A stretch of 64,000 nucleotides of DNA from Ottowia sp. oral taxon 894 (GTDB lineage: Bacteria > Pseudomonadota > Gammaproteobacteria > Burkholderiales > Burkholderiaceae_C), in NCBI RefSeq assembly GCF_001262075.1, contig NZ_CP012073.1, positions 1,054,001 through 1,118,000 of the forward strand, read 5' to 3'. The notes under the pieces are model-generated. The model was not told the DNA's origin. It did not search any database and was given only the letters and a program-made list of their open reading frames with translations. Positions 1 to 11,037 of this stretch are shown here, one piece after another (within the stretch, counting starts at the first letter, position 1; every line of letters starts with the position of its first letter). Made by a program: the position numbers and the translations under genes.

Positions 1-20
1 AAAGGAGCAAAATAACGCCC
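1..20 (+). repeat. Edge copy of dispersed intergenic repeat (right end only)
   Basis: The first 14 bases match the right end of the dispersed element found throughout this window (AAAGGAGCAAAAT). The rest of the copy would lie beyond the left edge. It sits directly downstream of the ispG stop codon. Confidence 0.55.
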
Positions 21-26
21 TTCGCT

Positions 27-1316
27 TCAGGCAGCTTTTGCCGCAGCGGGGTTGCCATTGCCGAAGCGGGCGGCGATGTAGTCTTCCACGATGCGCTGGA
101 AGTCTTGCGCGATGTGATCGCCGCGCAGGGTCATGGCTTTTTCGCCGTCAATGAAGACGGGGGCGGCGGGCGATTCGCCGTTGCCGGGCAGGCTGATGCC
201 GATGTCGGCGTGTTTGCTTTCGCCGGGGCCATTGACGATGCAGCCCATGACGGCGACTTTCAGGCGCTCGACGCCCGGGTACAGGTCGCGCCAGACGGGC
301 ATTTGGGCGCGCAGGTAGTCGTCAATGTCTTTGGCCAGCTCCTGGAAGGTGGTGCTGGTGGTGCGGCCGCAGCCGGGGCAGGCGCTGACGCTGGGCACGA
401 AGGCGCGCAGGCCCATGGCTTGCAGGATTTCGCTGGCGACCAGCACTTCTTGCGTGCGCGCTTCGCCGGGCTGGGGGGTGAGGCTGACGCGGATGGTGTC
501 GCCGATGCCTTCTTGCAGCAGGATGGACAGGGCGGCCGCCGAGGCGACGGTGCCTTTGGCGCCCATGCCCGCTTCGGTCAGGCCCAGGTGCAGGGGGTAG
601 CGGCAGCGGCGGGCCAGTTCGCGATAGACGGCGATGAGGTCTTGCACGCCGCTGACTTTGCAGCTGAGGATGACTTGCCCGGGCGCCATGCCCAGGCGCA
701 CGGCCAGATCGGCCGATTCGATGGCGGAGGTGACGAGCGCCTCGTACATGACCTGGCGCGCTTCCCACGGCTGGGCGCGGCGGTTGTTGGCGTCCATCAG
801 GCCGGCCAGCAGGTCTTGATCGAGGCTGCCCCAGTTCACGCCAATGCGCACGGGCTTGTCCCACTTGAGGGCGGCTTCGATCATCTGGCCGAATTGCTTG
901 TCTTTTTTGTCGCCTTTGCCGACGTTGCCGGGGTTGATGCGGTATTTGGACAGGGCCTGGGCGCAGCCCGGAAATTCGGTGAGCAGGCGGTGGCCGTTGT
1001 AGTGGAAGTCGCCAATGAGCGGCACGTCGATGCCCATGCGGTCGAGCTGTTCGCGGATGTGGGGCACTTCGGCGGCGGCCTCGGGGGTATTGACCGTCAG
1101 GCGCACCATTTCGCTGCCGGCTTGCGCGAGTTCCTTGACCTGGATGGCGGTGCCAATGGCATCCACGGTGTCGGTGTTGGTCATGGATTGCACGCGCACG
1201 GGCGCATCGCCGCCGACAGTGACGACGCGCGCGCCCCAGCAAACGCGCGCCTGGCGCGAGCGGCGCGCGGCGGGCTGGACGATGGCAATGGGTTGGGCGA
1301 AGGCGGTTTCAGGCAT
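27..1316 (-). CDS. ispG: 4-hydroxy-3-methylbut-2-enyl diphosphate synthase (flavodoxin/ferredoxin)
   Basis: IspG (GcpE) carries out the penultimate step of the cytoplasmic MEP isoprenoid pathway, converting MEcPP to HMBPP with a [4Fe-4S] cluster. The 429-residue protein has the family's cluster cysteines in CPGCGR and in the C-terminal [11 protein letters not shown] motif, and an N-terminal TIM barrel with the usual [11 protein letters not shown] segment. The ATG at 1314-1316 (MPETAFAQ) is preferred; an upstream in-frame start would add 17 unconserved residues. It is the last gene of the minus-strand ndk-rlmN-pilW-rodZ-ispG set, 58 bp after rodZ. In related bacteria hisS normally follows directly; here hisS lies 58 kb away on the other strand (see findings). 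Confidence 0.96.
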   Translation of the reverse strand: MPETAFAQPIAIVQPAARRSRQARVCWGARVVTVGGDAPVRVQSMTNTDTVDAIGTAIQVKELAQAGSEMVRLTVNTPEAAAEVPHIREQLDRMGIDVPLIGDFHYNGHRLLTEFPGCAQALSKYRINPGNVGKGDKKDKQFGQMIEAALKWDKPVRIGVNWGSLDQDLLAGLMDANNRRAQPWEARQVMYEALVTSAIESADLAVRLGMAPGQVILSCKVSGVQDLIAVYRELARRCRYPLHLGLTEAGMGAKGTVASAAALSILLQEGIGDTIRVSLTPQPGEARTQEVLVASEILQAMGLRAFVPSVSACPGCGRTTSTTFQELAKDIDDYLRAQMPVWRDLYPGVERLKVAVMGCIVNGPGESKHADIGISLPGNGESPAAPVFIDGEKAMTLRGDHIAQDFQRIVEDYIAARFGNGNPAAAKAA

Positions 1317-1374
1317 CGTGGAAATCCGGCCTGGCGGCAGTGCGCTTCTGGCCGGTGAAAGCGGCAAAAGGGCC

Positions 1375-2379
1375 TTATTTCACTTCAAAGCGGGCCACAC
1401 TGCCGCGAGCCAGGGCTTTGGCGTCAAACGGCTCGCCGCGCACGGTGACGCTGACGCCATCAACCTTGCCGATCTTCACGGCCAGCGGCAGCTCGCCTTC
1501 GGTCACGCTGGCCTGCTCGCCCGCCTTGAGGGTGCGGTCCAGCAGGTTTTTGCCTTTGGCGTCGCGCACGCTCACCCAGGTGGACTGCGTGGCGGCGAAG
1601 GCGATGAATGGGGCGGCGGGCTGGGGCGCAACCGGCGCGGCTTCTGCGGCGGCGGGCGTGGCTTCTGGCGCTGCGGCAGGCGCGAGAAGAGCGGGCGTTG
1701 AAGAAGCCGGCGGCTCCGGCTGGAGAGGCGGCTGGGCCGCCAGCGGCGAGGCAGAGTGTTCGCTGACGGCTTCCACCACCATGCCGGGCGCGGGGGCGTG
1801 AGCGCCGTCTTCGCGCGCGCCGTCCTGCGTGGTTTCCGCCGGGGCGTTGAGCCGGATGGGCAGCGTGGGCAGCAAAGACAGCGCCGCCGCGCCCAGCGCC
1901 AGCAGCGCCAGGATGATCAGCACCGGGCGGCTGAACAAGTGCGACAGCAGCGATGCGGGCCGGTCGCTGGCGCGGTGAAACGGCGCATAGCCCGCGTTGC
2001 TGGCGGGGCTGTACAGGCCGTGGCGCGAGGTGGGCATGCAGGCCAGCACGGCGGCGGCATCGCCCCCCAGGTGGCGGCAGATGGATGCGGCCAGGCCCCG
2101 GGCGAAGGTGATGTCAGGCAGCAGCTCCAGACGCCCGGCTTCCAGCGCCTCGATGCGGTACAGCGGCACTTTCAGGGCATTGGCGAGCAGGTCGGCGTCG
2201 ATGCCAGCGGCTTCACGCACCTGGCGCAGCATCACGCCCGCGCGCACGGCGGGCGCATCGGGCGGCTCGGACTTGGCGGCCGGCGCGTCAGTCTCCAGCG
2301 GGGCGGGCGCGGTCGCCTGCTCGCGCAAAGGCAGCGGCGCCGGAGCGCTGTCGCGGCCCTGCCGTGCCAGCTCACTCAT
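1375..2379 (-). CDS. rodZ: RodZ-like helix-turn-helix membrane protein (DUF4115)
   Basis: This is a 334-residue bitopic inner-membrane protein of the RodZ type, which links MreB to the elongation machinery. An acidic, Ala/Pro-rich N-terminus is followed by a HTH_25 domain (about residues 46-115, with [10 protein letters not shown] and [10 protein letters not shown]), one membrane helix (about 152-171), a long Ala/Pro-rich periplasmic linker and a C-terminal DUF4115 beta domain (about 255-334, [10 protein letters not shown]). I chose the ATG at 2377-2379 (MSELARQ), which overlaps the pilW stop; an ATG at 2395-2397 would add six residues. Position between pilW and ispG is standard for beta-proteobacteria. 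The name is inferred from architecture and position. Confidence 0.85.
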   Translation of the reverse strand: MSELARQGRDSAPAPLPLREQATAPAPLETDAPAAKSEPPDAPAVRAGVMLRQVREAAGIDADLLANALKVPLYRIEALEAGRLELLPDITFARGLAASICRHLGGDAAAVLACMPTSRHGLYSPASNAGYAPFHRASDRPASLLSHLFSRPVLIILALLALGAAALSLLPTLPIRLNAPAETTQDGAREDGAHAPAPGMVVEAVSEHSASPLAAQPPLQPEPPASSTPALLAPAAAPEATPAAAEAAPVAPQPAAPFIAFAATQSTWVSVRDAKGKNLLDRTLKAGEQASVTEGELPLAVKIGKVDGVSVTVRGEPFDAKALARGSVARFEVK

Positions 2380-3205
2380 TGAAGCGTCCCCGCTCATAGG
2401 ACACCAGCTGGCTTGAGCTGGGGTAGCGGCGGCGCAGCTGGTCGGCCAGTTGCAGCACGGCTTCCGTGTGGCCAAGCTGGCGCTCGATCTTGATGCCCAG
2501 CCATAGCGATTCGGCGTTGCCCAGTTCGCTGTTGTTCAGGCGGCGGATGTAAAAGCGCGCGCGCTCCAGGTCGCCGCGCAGGAACAGCAGCTGCGAGAGG
2601 TTGTAGCCGGTGATGGGGTTGCCAGGGTCCAGCTCGTAGGCTTTCAGCAGCGTGGCTTCGGCCTTGGTGCGGTCGCCCGCGCGGGCCTCGCAGATGCCCT
2701 TGGTCATCAGGGTCTTGGCGCGCTCCGGGTACAGCGGGTTGCTGACGGCGCGGTCGAACATCTGGCTGGCCTGTTCGTAATTTTTTTGCTGGCAGTACAT
2801 CCAGCCCAGGTTGTGCAAGGTGTTGCTGTCGCGCGGATTGAGCGACAGGGCGCGCTGCAACTGGGCGCTGGCCATGGGCATGTCGCCCAGAGACATGTAA
2901 ATGAGGCCCGAGAGGTTGTAGGCGTCCGGGAAGGTGGGGTCGATTTGCAGCACCTGCTTGAGTTCGCTCAGCGCCACGGCGGTCTGCCCGTTTTCAAAGT
3001 AACTGGCCGCCAGCGCCAGGCGCGTGCGGGCGCGGCGCCGGGCGTCGGTTTCGTTGTCGGGCGTGATCAGGCCGGCGGAAACGGCGTCGTCCATGCCAGT
3101 TTTGCTGCCTGAAGTGGCGCAGCCGCCCAGGGCGGCGGCCAGCGCCAGCGCAGCGGCGGCCAGCGCCAGGCTGCGAAAAAGCGGGGAAGCGGGCATGGCA
3201 TTCAT
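2372..3205 (-). CDS. pilW: Type IV pilus biogenesis/stability lipoprotein PilW/PilF
   Basis: The protein has 277 residues, with a lipoprotein signal peptide (lipobox LGGC, Cys29) followed by tetratricopeptide repeats across about residues 60-270, for example SYFENGQTAVALSELKQVL and NLGWMYCQQKNYEQASQMF. PilF/PilW is the outer-membrane pilotin that helps the PilQ secretin assemble. The gene lies 13 bp after rlmN and overlaps rodZ by 8 bp, so it is co-transcribed. A second Met at residue 4 could also be the start. No other pilus genes lie in the window, so a role in pili is inferred from family and conserved gene order. Confidence 0.88.
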   Translation of the reverse strand: MNAMPASPLFRSLALAAAALALAAALGGCATSGSKTGMDDAVSAGLITPDNETDARRRARTRLALAASYFENGQTAVALSELKQVLQIDPTFPDAYNLSGLIYMSLGDMPMASAQLQRALSLNPRDSNTLHNLGWMYCQQKNYEQASQMFDRAVSNPLYPERAKTLMTKGICEARAGDRTKAEATLLKAYELDPGNPITGYNLSQLLFLRGDLERARFYIRRLNNSELGNAESLWLGIKIERQLGHTEAVLQLADQLRRRYPSSSQLVSYERGRFNE

Positions 3206-3218
3206 GACAGAGGCTCCT

Positions 3219-4421
3219 TCAGATGAAATCGGCTGAGGCCGCCCGCCGGGCGGCGGCAGGCTGGGCGGCGGAGGGGGCGGCAGGCGTCAGGCGCGGCATG
3301 CGGTGCAGCACCACGGTGTGCTGGCGCGCCATGCGCTCGGCCACGCGGGTGCGGTCGCGCACGTCGCCCGCCAATTGGCCGCAGGCGGCGTCAATGTCGT
3401 CGCCGCGCGTTTTGCGCACGGTGGTGACGATGCCCGCGTCATTGAGCATCTTCGCGAACGCCTGCACGCTGGCCGCTGGCGAGCGCAGCAGGCCCGATTG
3501 CGGGAAAGGATTGAACGGAATCAGGTTGAATTTGCAGCGCAGCCCGTCGGCGGCGTGGGCGCGCATCAGGGCGATCAGCGCCTTGGCATGCGAGGGCTGG
3601 TCGTTCACGCCGTCCAGCATGCAGTATTCAAAAGTGATGAAGTCGCGCGGCGCATGCGCCAGGTAGCGCGTGCAGGCGGCCAGCAGCTCGGCCAGCGGGT
3701 ATTTGCGGTTCAGCGGCACGAGGGCATCGCGCAGTTCATCCGTGGGCGCGTGCAGCGAAACAGCCAGGGCCACGGGGCAGTCGGCGGCCAGCCGGTCGAT
3801 CATGGGCACCACGCCAGAGGTGGAAACCGTGAGCCGGCGGCGCGAGAGGCCGTAGGCGTGGTCGTCCAGCATGGTGCGCAGGGCGGGCACCAGCCGGGCG
3901 TAGTTTTGCAGCGGCTCGCCCATGCCCATCATCACCACGTTGGAAATCACGCGCTGATCCGTTGCCAGCTTGCGGCGCAGGAAATGCTCGGCAAACCACA
4001 GTTGCGCCACGATTTCGCCCGATGTGAGGTTGCGGCTGAAGCCCTGATGGCCGGTGGAGCAAAAGCGGCAGCCCACGGCGCAGCCCGCTTGCGAGGAAAT
4101 GCACAGCGTGCCCCGGTCGTCTTCGGGGATGAACACGGTTTCCACCGCATTGCCGCCGCCCACGTCGAACAGCCACTTTACTGTGCCGTCGCGCGATTCG
4201 TGCTGCTTGATGGCGCGCAGCGCCGTCACGCTGGCGCGGCCCGCCAGTTTGTCGCGCAGCGATTTGGCCAGGTCGCTCATTTGCGCAAAGTCGCTGGCGC
4301 CGCGCTGGTGAATCCAGCGGAAAAGCTGGGTGGCGCGAAAGCGCTTTTCGCCCAGCGTTTCGCAAAAGGCGGCCAGCCCTTGCGCGTCAAAGTCGAGCAG
4401 ATTGACGGTTGCTTCAGTCAT
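3219..4421 (-). CDS. rlmN: Dual-specificity 23S rRNA/tRNA adenine-C2 methyltransferase RlmN
   Basis: RlmN is a radical-SAM enzyme that methylates C2 of A2503 in 23S rRNA and of A37 in some tRNAs. The 400-residue protein shows the radical-SAM CxxxCxxC motif (CAVGCRFC), the conserved [11 protein letters not shown] segment, and the C-terminal catalytic cysteine region ([13 protein letters not shown]). Start ATG at 4419-4421 (MTEATVNL); an upstream extension is not conserved. After the conserved core there is an unusual Ala/Pro-rich tail of about 30 residues. It sits between ndk (37 bp upstream) and pilW (13 bp downstream), the standard order in beta-proteobacteria. Confidence 0.96.
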   Translation of the reverse strand: MTEATVNLLDFDAQGLAAFCETLGEKRFRATQLFRWIHQRGASDFAQMSDLAKSLRDKLAGRASVTALRAIKQHESRDGTVKWLFDVGGGNAVETVFIPEDDRGTLCISSQAGCAVGCRFCSTGHQGFSRNLTSGEIVAQLWFAEHFLRRKLATDQRVISNVVMMGMGEPLQNYARLVPALRTMLDDHAYGLSRRRLTVSTSGVVPMIDRLAADCPVALAVSLHAPTDELRDALVPLNRKYPLAELLAACTRYLAHAPRDFITFEYCMLDGVNDQPSHAKALIALMRAHAADGLRCKFNLIPFNPFPQSGLLRSPAASVQAFAKMLNDAGIVTTVRKTRGDDIDAACGQLAGDVRDRTRVAERMARQHTVVLHRMPRLTPAAPSAAQPAAARRAASADFI

Positions 4422-4458
4422 GGGGCCAGCCGCTGCGCTTTGCCTGTTCAAGGCTTTT

Positions 4459-4884
4459 TTAGCGGGAGAAGATTTGCATGCCGGGGAAGAAGAAGGCCAC
4501 TTCCACGGCGGCAGTTTCAGGCGCGTCGGAGCCGTGCACGGCGTTGGCGTCAATGCTGTCGGCGAAATCGGCGCGGATGGTGCCTTTTTCGGCCTTCTTG
4601 GGGTCGGTTGCGCCCATCAGCTCGCGGTTTTTGGCAATCGCGCCTTCGCCTTCGAGCACCTGAATCATCACGGGGCCGGAGACCATGAAGTCCACCAGAT
4701 CCTTGAAGAAGGGGCGCTCTTTGTGCACGGCGTAGAACTGCTCGGCTTCACGGCGCGAGAGATGCGCCATGCGGGCGGCCACGACTTTCAGGCCGGCGCC
4801 TTCAAAACGGGCGTAAATCTGGCCGATGACGTTCTTGGCGACGGCATCGGGCTTGATGATGGAAAGAGTGCGTTCAATGGCCAT
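4459..4884 (-). CDS. ndk: Nucleoside diphosphate kinase
   Basis: Ndk transfers the gamma phosphate between nucleoside triphosphates and diphosphates through a phospho-histidine. The 141-residue protein contains the family signature with the active-site histidine ([12 protein letters not shown]) and the N-terminal [12 protein letters not shown] motif. Start ATG at 4882-4884 (MAIERTLS), as in homologues. It is the first gene of the minus-strand ndk-rlmN-pilW-rodZ-ispG group; about 260 bp containing a terminator and a repeat copy separate it from murA. Confidence 0.97.
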   Translation of the reverse strand: MAIERTLSIIKPDAVAKNVIGQIYARFEGAGLKVVAARMAHLSRREAEQFYAVHKERPFFKDLVDFMVSGPVMIQVLEGEGAIAKNRELMGATDPKKAEKGTIRADFADSIDANAVHGSDAPETAAVEVAFFFPGMQIFSR

Positions 4885-4975
4885 GCTGGTTTCTCTGCAA
4901 AAAAGCGGGGCGCGGATACGCCCCATTAAAAATTGTTTATTTTAGAGGCGTGATTGTGTGAAGTCTTGCCAAGTC

Positions 4976-5008
4976 AAAACGGGCCGTCGCGTGCAGACAG
5001 CCCGTTTT
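4976..5008 (-). terminator. Probable Rho-independent terminator of murA
   Basis: The 9-bp arms AAAACGGGC (4976-4984) and GCCCGTTTT (5000-5008) are perfectly complementary, with a 15-base loop. On the minus strand the stem ends in a short T run, so it can stop transcription leaving murA before ndk. It is almost symmetrical and could also act on the plus strand. Confidence 0.6.
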
Positions 5009-5014
5009 GCTTTG

Positions 5015-5097
5015 TAAACAGGAGCAAATTCAGGCCGCCTAAATAGCCTGAGGTCTTAGTGGAGACTGGAGAGTTTGCTATCGATTGAGGAGCGGGT
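5015..5097 (+). repeat. Dispersed intergenic repeat, mosaic copy
   Basis: The outer ends match the plus orientation of the family (AGGAGCAAATTCAGG at 5020; GCTATCGATTGAGGAGC at about 5078). The middle reads ATAGCCTGAGGTCTTAGTGG, which is the core in the opposite orientation. It lies between ndk and murA. Confidence 0.75.
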
Positions 5098-5144
5098 AAA
5101 AACGGGCCGCCAGCGCCGGGCCTGGGCCGCCTCAAAGCAGGCTC

Positions 5145-6434
<1,290 letters not shown>

Positions 6435-6535
6435 GAGGAGATTGATGCGGGGCGTGGCGCGGAAAAGATGCGGGCGGGAAGATTACTTCATCCCTGATGG
6501 GCATGTCCGCCTGGCCCGGCGACAATCCGCGCCCC

Positions 6536-7624
6536 ATGCACGACTCCATACGCCAGCAGCTCGCGCGGCGCGCCGAGCGCCTCTCCGAAATCGACTTTCT
6601 GCTCACGCGGCCCGACATCATGGCCGACATGACGCAGTTCATGCGCCTGTCGCGCGAGCACACCGAAGTGGGCGCCGTGGTTTCGCGCTGGCAGCGTTAC
6701 GGCCAGCGCGAAGCCGATCTGGCCGCCGCACAGGCGCTGCTGCAAGACGCCGCGCAAGACGCGGAAATACAGCAGATGGCGCAGGAAGAAATCAGCGCCT
6801 GCCAGAGCGAGCTGGCGCAGCTGGAGGGCGAGTTGCAGCGCCTGCTGCTGCCCAAAGACCCGGATGACGAGCGCAACGCCTTCGTGGAAATCCGCGCGGG
6901 CACGGGCGGCGACGAATCGGCGCTGTTCGCAGGCGATCTGGCCCGCATGTACACCCGCTACGCCGAAACGCAGGGCTGGCGCGTGGAAGTGGTGAGCGAA
7001 TCGCCCGCCGAGCTGGGCGGCTACAAGGAAGTGGTGCTGCGCGTGGCGGGCGAAGGCGCGTATGGCCGCCTGCGCTACGAATCGGGCGGGCACCGCGTGC
7101 AGCGCGTGCCCGTGACGGAAACGCAAGGCCGCATCCACACCAGCGCCGCCACCGTGGCCGTGATGCCCGAGCCGGACGAGGCTGCCGCCGTCACGCTCAA
7201 CCCGGCCGATTTGCGCATCGACACCTTCCGCGCCAGCGGCGCGGGCGGCCAGCACATCAACAAAACCGATTCCGCCGTGCGCGTGGTGCACCTGCCCACG
7301 GGCCTGGTGGCCGAATGCCAGGACAGCCGCAGCCAGCACAGCAACAAGGCGCGCGCGCTGCAAGTGCTGCAAGCGCGCCTGCAGGAAAAAGAGCGCAGCG
7401 AGCGCGCCGCCAAAGAAGCGGCCACGCGCAAGGGCCTGATTGGCAGCGGCGACCGCAGCGACCGCATCCGCACCTACAACTTTCCGCAAGGCCGCGTGAG
7501 CGACCACCGCATCAACCTCACGCTCTACAAACTGACCGCCGTGATGGAAGGCGACCTGGACGAAGTGCTGCACGCCCTGCAAGCGGCCCGCGAGGCCGAG
7601 CAGCTGGCAGCGCTCATGCCGTGA
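6536..7624 (+). CDS. prfA: Peptide chain release factor 1
   Basis: RF1 recognises UAA and UAG stop codons and triggers peptidyl-tRNA hydrolysis. The 362-residue protein has the GGQ catalytic loop ([15 protein letters not shown]) and the RF1-type PxT stop-recognition motif as PVT in [15 protein letters not shown]2 has SPF there, so this is RF1. The ATG at 6536-6538 (MHDSIRQQ) gives the normal family length; an in-frame ATG at 6497 would add 13 residues. prmC, which often follows prfA, is absent; a repeat copy and uvrA follow instead. Confidence 0.96.
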   Translation: MHDSIRQQLARRAERLSEIDFLLTRPDIMADMTQFMRLSREHTEVGAVVSRWQRYGQREADLAAAQALLQDAAQDAEIQQMAQEEISACQSELAQLEGELQRLLLPKDPDDERNAFVEIRAGTGGDESALFAGDLARMYTRYAETQGWRVEVVSESPAELGGYKEVVLRVAGEGAYGRLRYESGGHRVQRVPVTETQGRIHTSAATVAVMPEPDEAAAVTLNPADLRIDTFRASGAGGQHINKTDSAVRVVHLPTGLVAECQDSRSQHSNKARALQVLQARLQEKERSERAAKEAATRKGLIGSGDRSDRIRTYNFPQGRVSDHRINLTLYKLTAVMEGDLDEVLHALQAAREAEQLAALMP

Positions 7625-7637
7625 GCGGCCAGCGTAT

Positions 7638-7723
7638 TTATTTGCTCCTTCTTTAATAGTGGGCTACGCAGGTTCCACTAGGATTTCACGGCTTTTAAGC
7701 CCCTTGAATCTGCTCCTGTTTCT
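7638..7723 (-). repeat. Dispersed intergenic repeat, mosaic copy
   Basis: The ends are in the minus orientation (ATTTGCTCCTTCTTTAATAG at 7639; CCCCTTGAATCTGCTCCTG at 7700). The core reads TTCCACTAGGATTTCACG, the plus orientation. It lies between prfA and uvrA. Confidence 0.75.
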
Positions 7724-7823
7724 GATGTGAAAGCGCCCGCTTGCCACGGCTTGCCGCCTGCTGCTGCGCCAAGGGTGCGGCGGCCCGCGCCCCGGATAAT
7801 GGCCGGTTGCTTTTTTGCCGCCG

Positions 7824-10800
7824 ATGACTCCGAAATCTCCTGCTTTTGCCCCCGCCGGTGACGGCCTGCCGCTGGCTGCCGCCTTGCGCCAGCGGGCCAT
7901 GCACGTGCGCGGCGCGCGCACGCACAACCTGAAAAACATCGATCTGGACATTCCGCGCGATCAGCTCGTGGTCATCACGGGGCTGAGCGGCTCGGGCAAG
8001 TCCAGCCTGGCCTTTGACACGCTCTACGCCGAAGGGCAGCGGCGCTATGTGGAAAGCCTTTCGGCCTACGCGCGGCAGTTTTTGCAGCGCATGGACAAGC
8101 CGGATGTGGACTTGATCGAGGGCCTGGCGCCGGCCATTGCCATCGAGCAAAAGGCCACCAGCCACAACCCGCGCTCCACCGTGGGCACGGTGACGGAAAT
8201 TCACGACTACCTGCGCCTGCTCTACGCCCGCGCGGGTGTGCCGCACTGCCCGCAGCACGGCACGCCCTTGCAGGCGCAAACCGTCAGCCAGATGGTGGAT
8301 GCCGTGCTGGCCCTGCCCGAAGGCACGAAGCTGATGGTGCTGGCGCCTGTGGCGCGCGGCAAAAAAGGCGAGTTCGCCGATTTGCTGGCGCAGATGCAGG
8401 CGGCGGGCTACGTGCGCTTTCGCGTGGGCGGCCAGGTGCTGGAGGCGGCGGACGTGCCCGCGCTGAAAAAGACCGAAAAGCACGACATCGACGTGGTGAT
8501 CGACCGCATCAAGGTGCGCGGCGCGGGCGATGACGAAGCGCTGGCCCAGCAGCGCCAGCGCCTGGCCGAGAGTTTCGAGGCCGCGCTGCGCCTGGCCGAT
8601 GGCCGCGCCATTGCGCTGGAGATGGACGGCGGCCGCGAGCATCTGTTCAACACCCGCTTTGCCTGCCCGCGCTGCAACTGGGCGCTGGCGGAGCTGGAGC
8701 CGCGCCTGTTTTCCTTCAACTCGCCCACGGGCGCCTGCCCGGCGTGCGACGGGCTGGGCTGCACGGATTTTTTTGACCCACAGCGCGTGGTGGCCTTTCC
8801 TTCGCTGAGCCTGGCCGGCGGCGCCATCAAGGGCTGGGACCGGCGCAACGCCTTTTACTTCGCCATGCTGGAGGGCCTGGCGCGGCATTACGGCTTCAGT
8901 GTGGACACGCCGTTTGAGGCGCTGCCTGCGCGCGTGCAGCAGGTGGTGCTGCACGGCTCGGGCGAAGAAGCCATCAACTTCAGCTATACCTTCGCTTCCG
9001 GGGAGCAGGCGCAGCGCACGGCGCGCAAAAAGCACCCGTTTGAAGGCGTGATTCCGAACATGGCCCGCCGCTGGCGCGAGACCGACTCCGCCGTGGTGCG
9101 CGAGGAGCTGGCCCGCTTGCGCAGCCGCCAGACGTGCCCCGAATGCGGCGGCGCGCGCCTGCGCGCCGAGGCGCGCTGCGTGACGGTGGGCGAGGGGGCG
9201 GACGCCCGCGCCATTCACGAAATCAGCCGCGCCACGCTGGCCGGCGCGCAGGCGTGGTTTGCCGCGCTGCGCCTGCAAGGCGCGCGCGCGGACATTGCGG
9301 ACAAGGTGGTGCGGGAAATCGGCAGCCGCCTGAAATTTCTCAACGACGTGGGCTTGGGCTATTTGAGCCTGGAGCGCAGCGCCGAAACGCTTTCTGGCGG
9401 CGAGGCGCAGCGCATTCGCCTGGCTTCGCAAATCGGCAGTGGCCTCACGGGCGTGATGTATGTGCTCGATGAGCCTTCCATCGGGCTGCACCAGCGCGAC
9501 AACGACCGCCTCATCGCCACGCTCCAGCATTTGCGCGATCTGGGCAACAGCGTGCTGGTGGTCGAGCACGACGAAGACATGATCCGCGCCGCCGATTGCG
9601 TGATTGACATGGGGCCGGGCGCGGGCGTGCACGGCGGCCGCGTGATGGCGCAAGGCACGGCGCAAGAAGTGGCGCGGCAGCCGCAGTCCGTAACCGGCCA
9701 GTTCTTGAGCGGCGCGCGCCGCATCGCCGTGCCCCGGCGGCGCGCCCTGCCGGCCTGCCTGCGCGAAGAGGCGGGCGAAGAAGCAAGCCCGCAGGCGGGC
9801 GGCCAGGCCGCGAAAACTGCAAAAGCCGCAAAAGCCGACCGGGGCGCGCTGCGCATCGTCGGCGCGCGCGGCAACAACCTCAAAGGCGTGAACGTCAGCA
9901 TTCCCATTGGGCTGCTCACTTGCGTGACCGGCGTTTCAGGCTCGGGCAAAAGCACCCTGGTCAATGAAACGCTGCTGGCCGTGGCCGCGCACCAGCTCAA
10001 TCACGCGCAGACCGAAGCCGCCCCGCACGAGGCCATCGAGGGGCTGGAGTACTTCGACAAAGTGATTGCCGTGGACCAAAGCCCCATTGGCCGCACCCCG
10101 CGCAGCAACCCGGCCACCTACACCGGCCTGATGACGCCCATCCGAGAGCTGATGGCCGAAACGGCCACCGCCCGCGAGCGCGGCTACGGCCCCGGGCGCT
10201 TTTCCTTCAACGTGCCGCAAGCCAGCGGCGGCGGCCGCTGCGAAGCCTGCCAGGGCGACGGCGTGGTGAAAGTGGAAATGCACTTTCTGCCCGACGTGTA
10301 TGTGCCTTGCGACATCTGCCACGGCCAGCGATACAACCGCGAAACCCTGCAAGTGCAGTGGAAGGGCCGCAACATCGCGCAGATTCTGGACATGACCGTG
10401 GAAGAGGCGCACGCCTTTTTCAAGGACCAGCCCGCCATCGCCCGCAAGCTGCAAACTCTGCTGGAAGTGGGCCTGGGCTACATCACCCTGGGCCAAAGCG
10501 CCACCACGCTATCGGGCGGCGAGGCGCAGCGCGTCAAGCTCGCGCTGGAGCTTTCGCGCCGGGGCACGGGCAAAACCCTGTATGTGCTGGACGAACCCAC
10601 CACCGGCCTGCACTTTGCCGATATCGAGATGCTGCTCAAAGTGCTCCAGCAGCTATGCGATGCGGGCAACACCGTCGTCGTCATCGAGCACAACCTGGAT
10701 GTGATCAAGACCGCCGACTGGCTCATTGACCTTGGCCCCGAAGGCGGCGCGCTCGGCGGCAGCCTGGTCATTCAGGGCAGGCCCGAGGCCGTGGCCGCCT

Positions 10801-10901
10801 GCTGCGCCAGCCACACGGGCCGCTATCTGGCGCGAACGCTGGCGGCGGCTGGAGCGCCCGCCCAGGCCAAAGCAAAAACAGAAGCAAATACAGAAGGCTG
10901 A
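7824..10901 (+). CDS. uvrA: Excinuclease ABC subunit A
   Basis: UvrA is the damage-sensing ATPase of nucleotide excision repair. The 1025-residue protein has two ABC ATPase modules: Walker [10 protein letters not shown] near residue 55 and GVSGSGKST near 705, and signatures [12 protein letters not shown] and [12 protein letters not shown]. It has zinc-finger cysteines (CPRCNW...[14 protein letters not shown]...CDICHG). The ATG at 7824 is preferred over a TTG at 7815. An Ala/Lys-rich linker (about residues 640-675) joins the halves. The last seven or so codons and the TGA (10899-10901) lie inside a copy of the dispersed repeat, so the C-terminal tail is repeat-derived. SOS control is usual for the family, but I did not see a clear LexA box. 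Confidence 0.97.
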   Translation: MTPKSPAFAPAGDGLPLAAALRQRAMHVRGARTHNLKNIDLDIPRDQLVVITGLSGSGKSSLAFDTLYAEGQRRYVESLSAYARQFLQRMDKPDVDLIEGLAPAIAIEQKATSHNPRSTVGTVTEIHDYLRLLYARAGVPHCPQHGTPLQAQTVSQMVDAVLALPEGTKLMVLAPVARGKKGEFADLLAQMQAAGYVRFRVGGQVLEAADVPALKKTEKHDIDVVIDRIKVRGAGDDEALAQQRQRLAESFEAALRLADGRAIALEMDGGREHLFNTRFACPRCNWALAELEPRLFSFNSPTGACPACDGLGCTDFFDPQRVVAFPSLSLAGGAIKGWDRRNAFYFAMLEGLARHYGFSVDTPFEALPARVQQVVLHGSGEEAINFSYTFASGEQAQRTARKKHPFEGVIPNMARRWRETDSAVVREELARLRSRQTCPECGGARLRAEARCVTVGEGADARAIHEISRATLAGAQAWFAALRLQGARADIADKVVREIGSRLKFLNDVGLGYLSLERSAETLSGGEAQRIRLASQIGSGLTGVMYVLDEPSIGLHQRDNDRLIATLQHLRDLGNSVLVVEHDEDMIRAADCVIDMGPGAGVHGGRVMAQGTAQEVARQPQSVTGQFLSGARRIAVPRRRALPACLREEAGEEASPQAGGQAAKTAKAAKADRGALRIVGARGNNLKGVNVSIPIGLLTCVTGVSGSGKSTLVNETLLAVAAHQLNHAQTEAAPHEAIEGLEYFDKVIAVDQSPIGRTPRSNPATYTGLMTPIRELMAETATARERGYGPGRFSFNVPQASGGGRCEACQGDGVVKVEMHFLPDVYVPCDICHGQRYNRETLQVQWKGRNIAQILDMTVEEAHAFFKDQPAIARKLQTLLEVGLGYITLGQSATTLSGGEAQRVKLALELSRRGTGKTLYVLDEPTTGLHFADIEMLLKVLQQLCDAGNTVVVIEHNLDVIKTADWLIDLGPEGGALGGSLVIQGRPEAVAACCASHTGRYLARTLAAAGAPAQAKAKTEANTEG

Positions 10902-10959
10902 AATGCCGCTTTGCGCCCGTTCCACTAGGACATCACGCTATTGATTCGGGAGCTAATTT
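10880..10959 (+). repeat. Dispersed intergenic repeat, plus orientation, overlapping the uvrA 3' end
   Basis: Left end GAAGCAAATACAG, then AAATGCCGCTTTGCGC, the core TTCCACTAGGACATCACG, and right end CTATTGATTCGGGAGCTAAT. The copy begins inside uvrA and contains its stop codon. It lies between uvrA and the 3' end of the convergent dsbD gene. Confidence 0.88.
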
Positions 10960-11037
10960 GCGGCTTTGGCGGCCTGCTCTGCTTCTGCGTTTTCGCTCCT
11001 GCGTTCCTGCGCGCCTGCGGCCGGGCTTTGAGCGGCT

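Noticed and set aside
7695-9665. Long minus-strand open frame (about 650 codons) antisense to uvrA
   Set aside because: Composition is His/Ala/Gly/Arg-rich as expected from reading the complement of GC-rich coding DNA; it has no recognisable domain, and uvrA on the other strand is certain. Similar shadows lie over ispG, dsbD, hisS, der and others.
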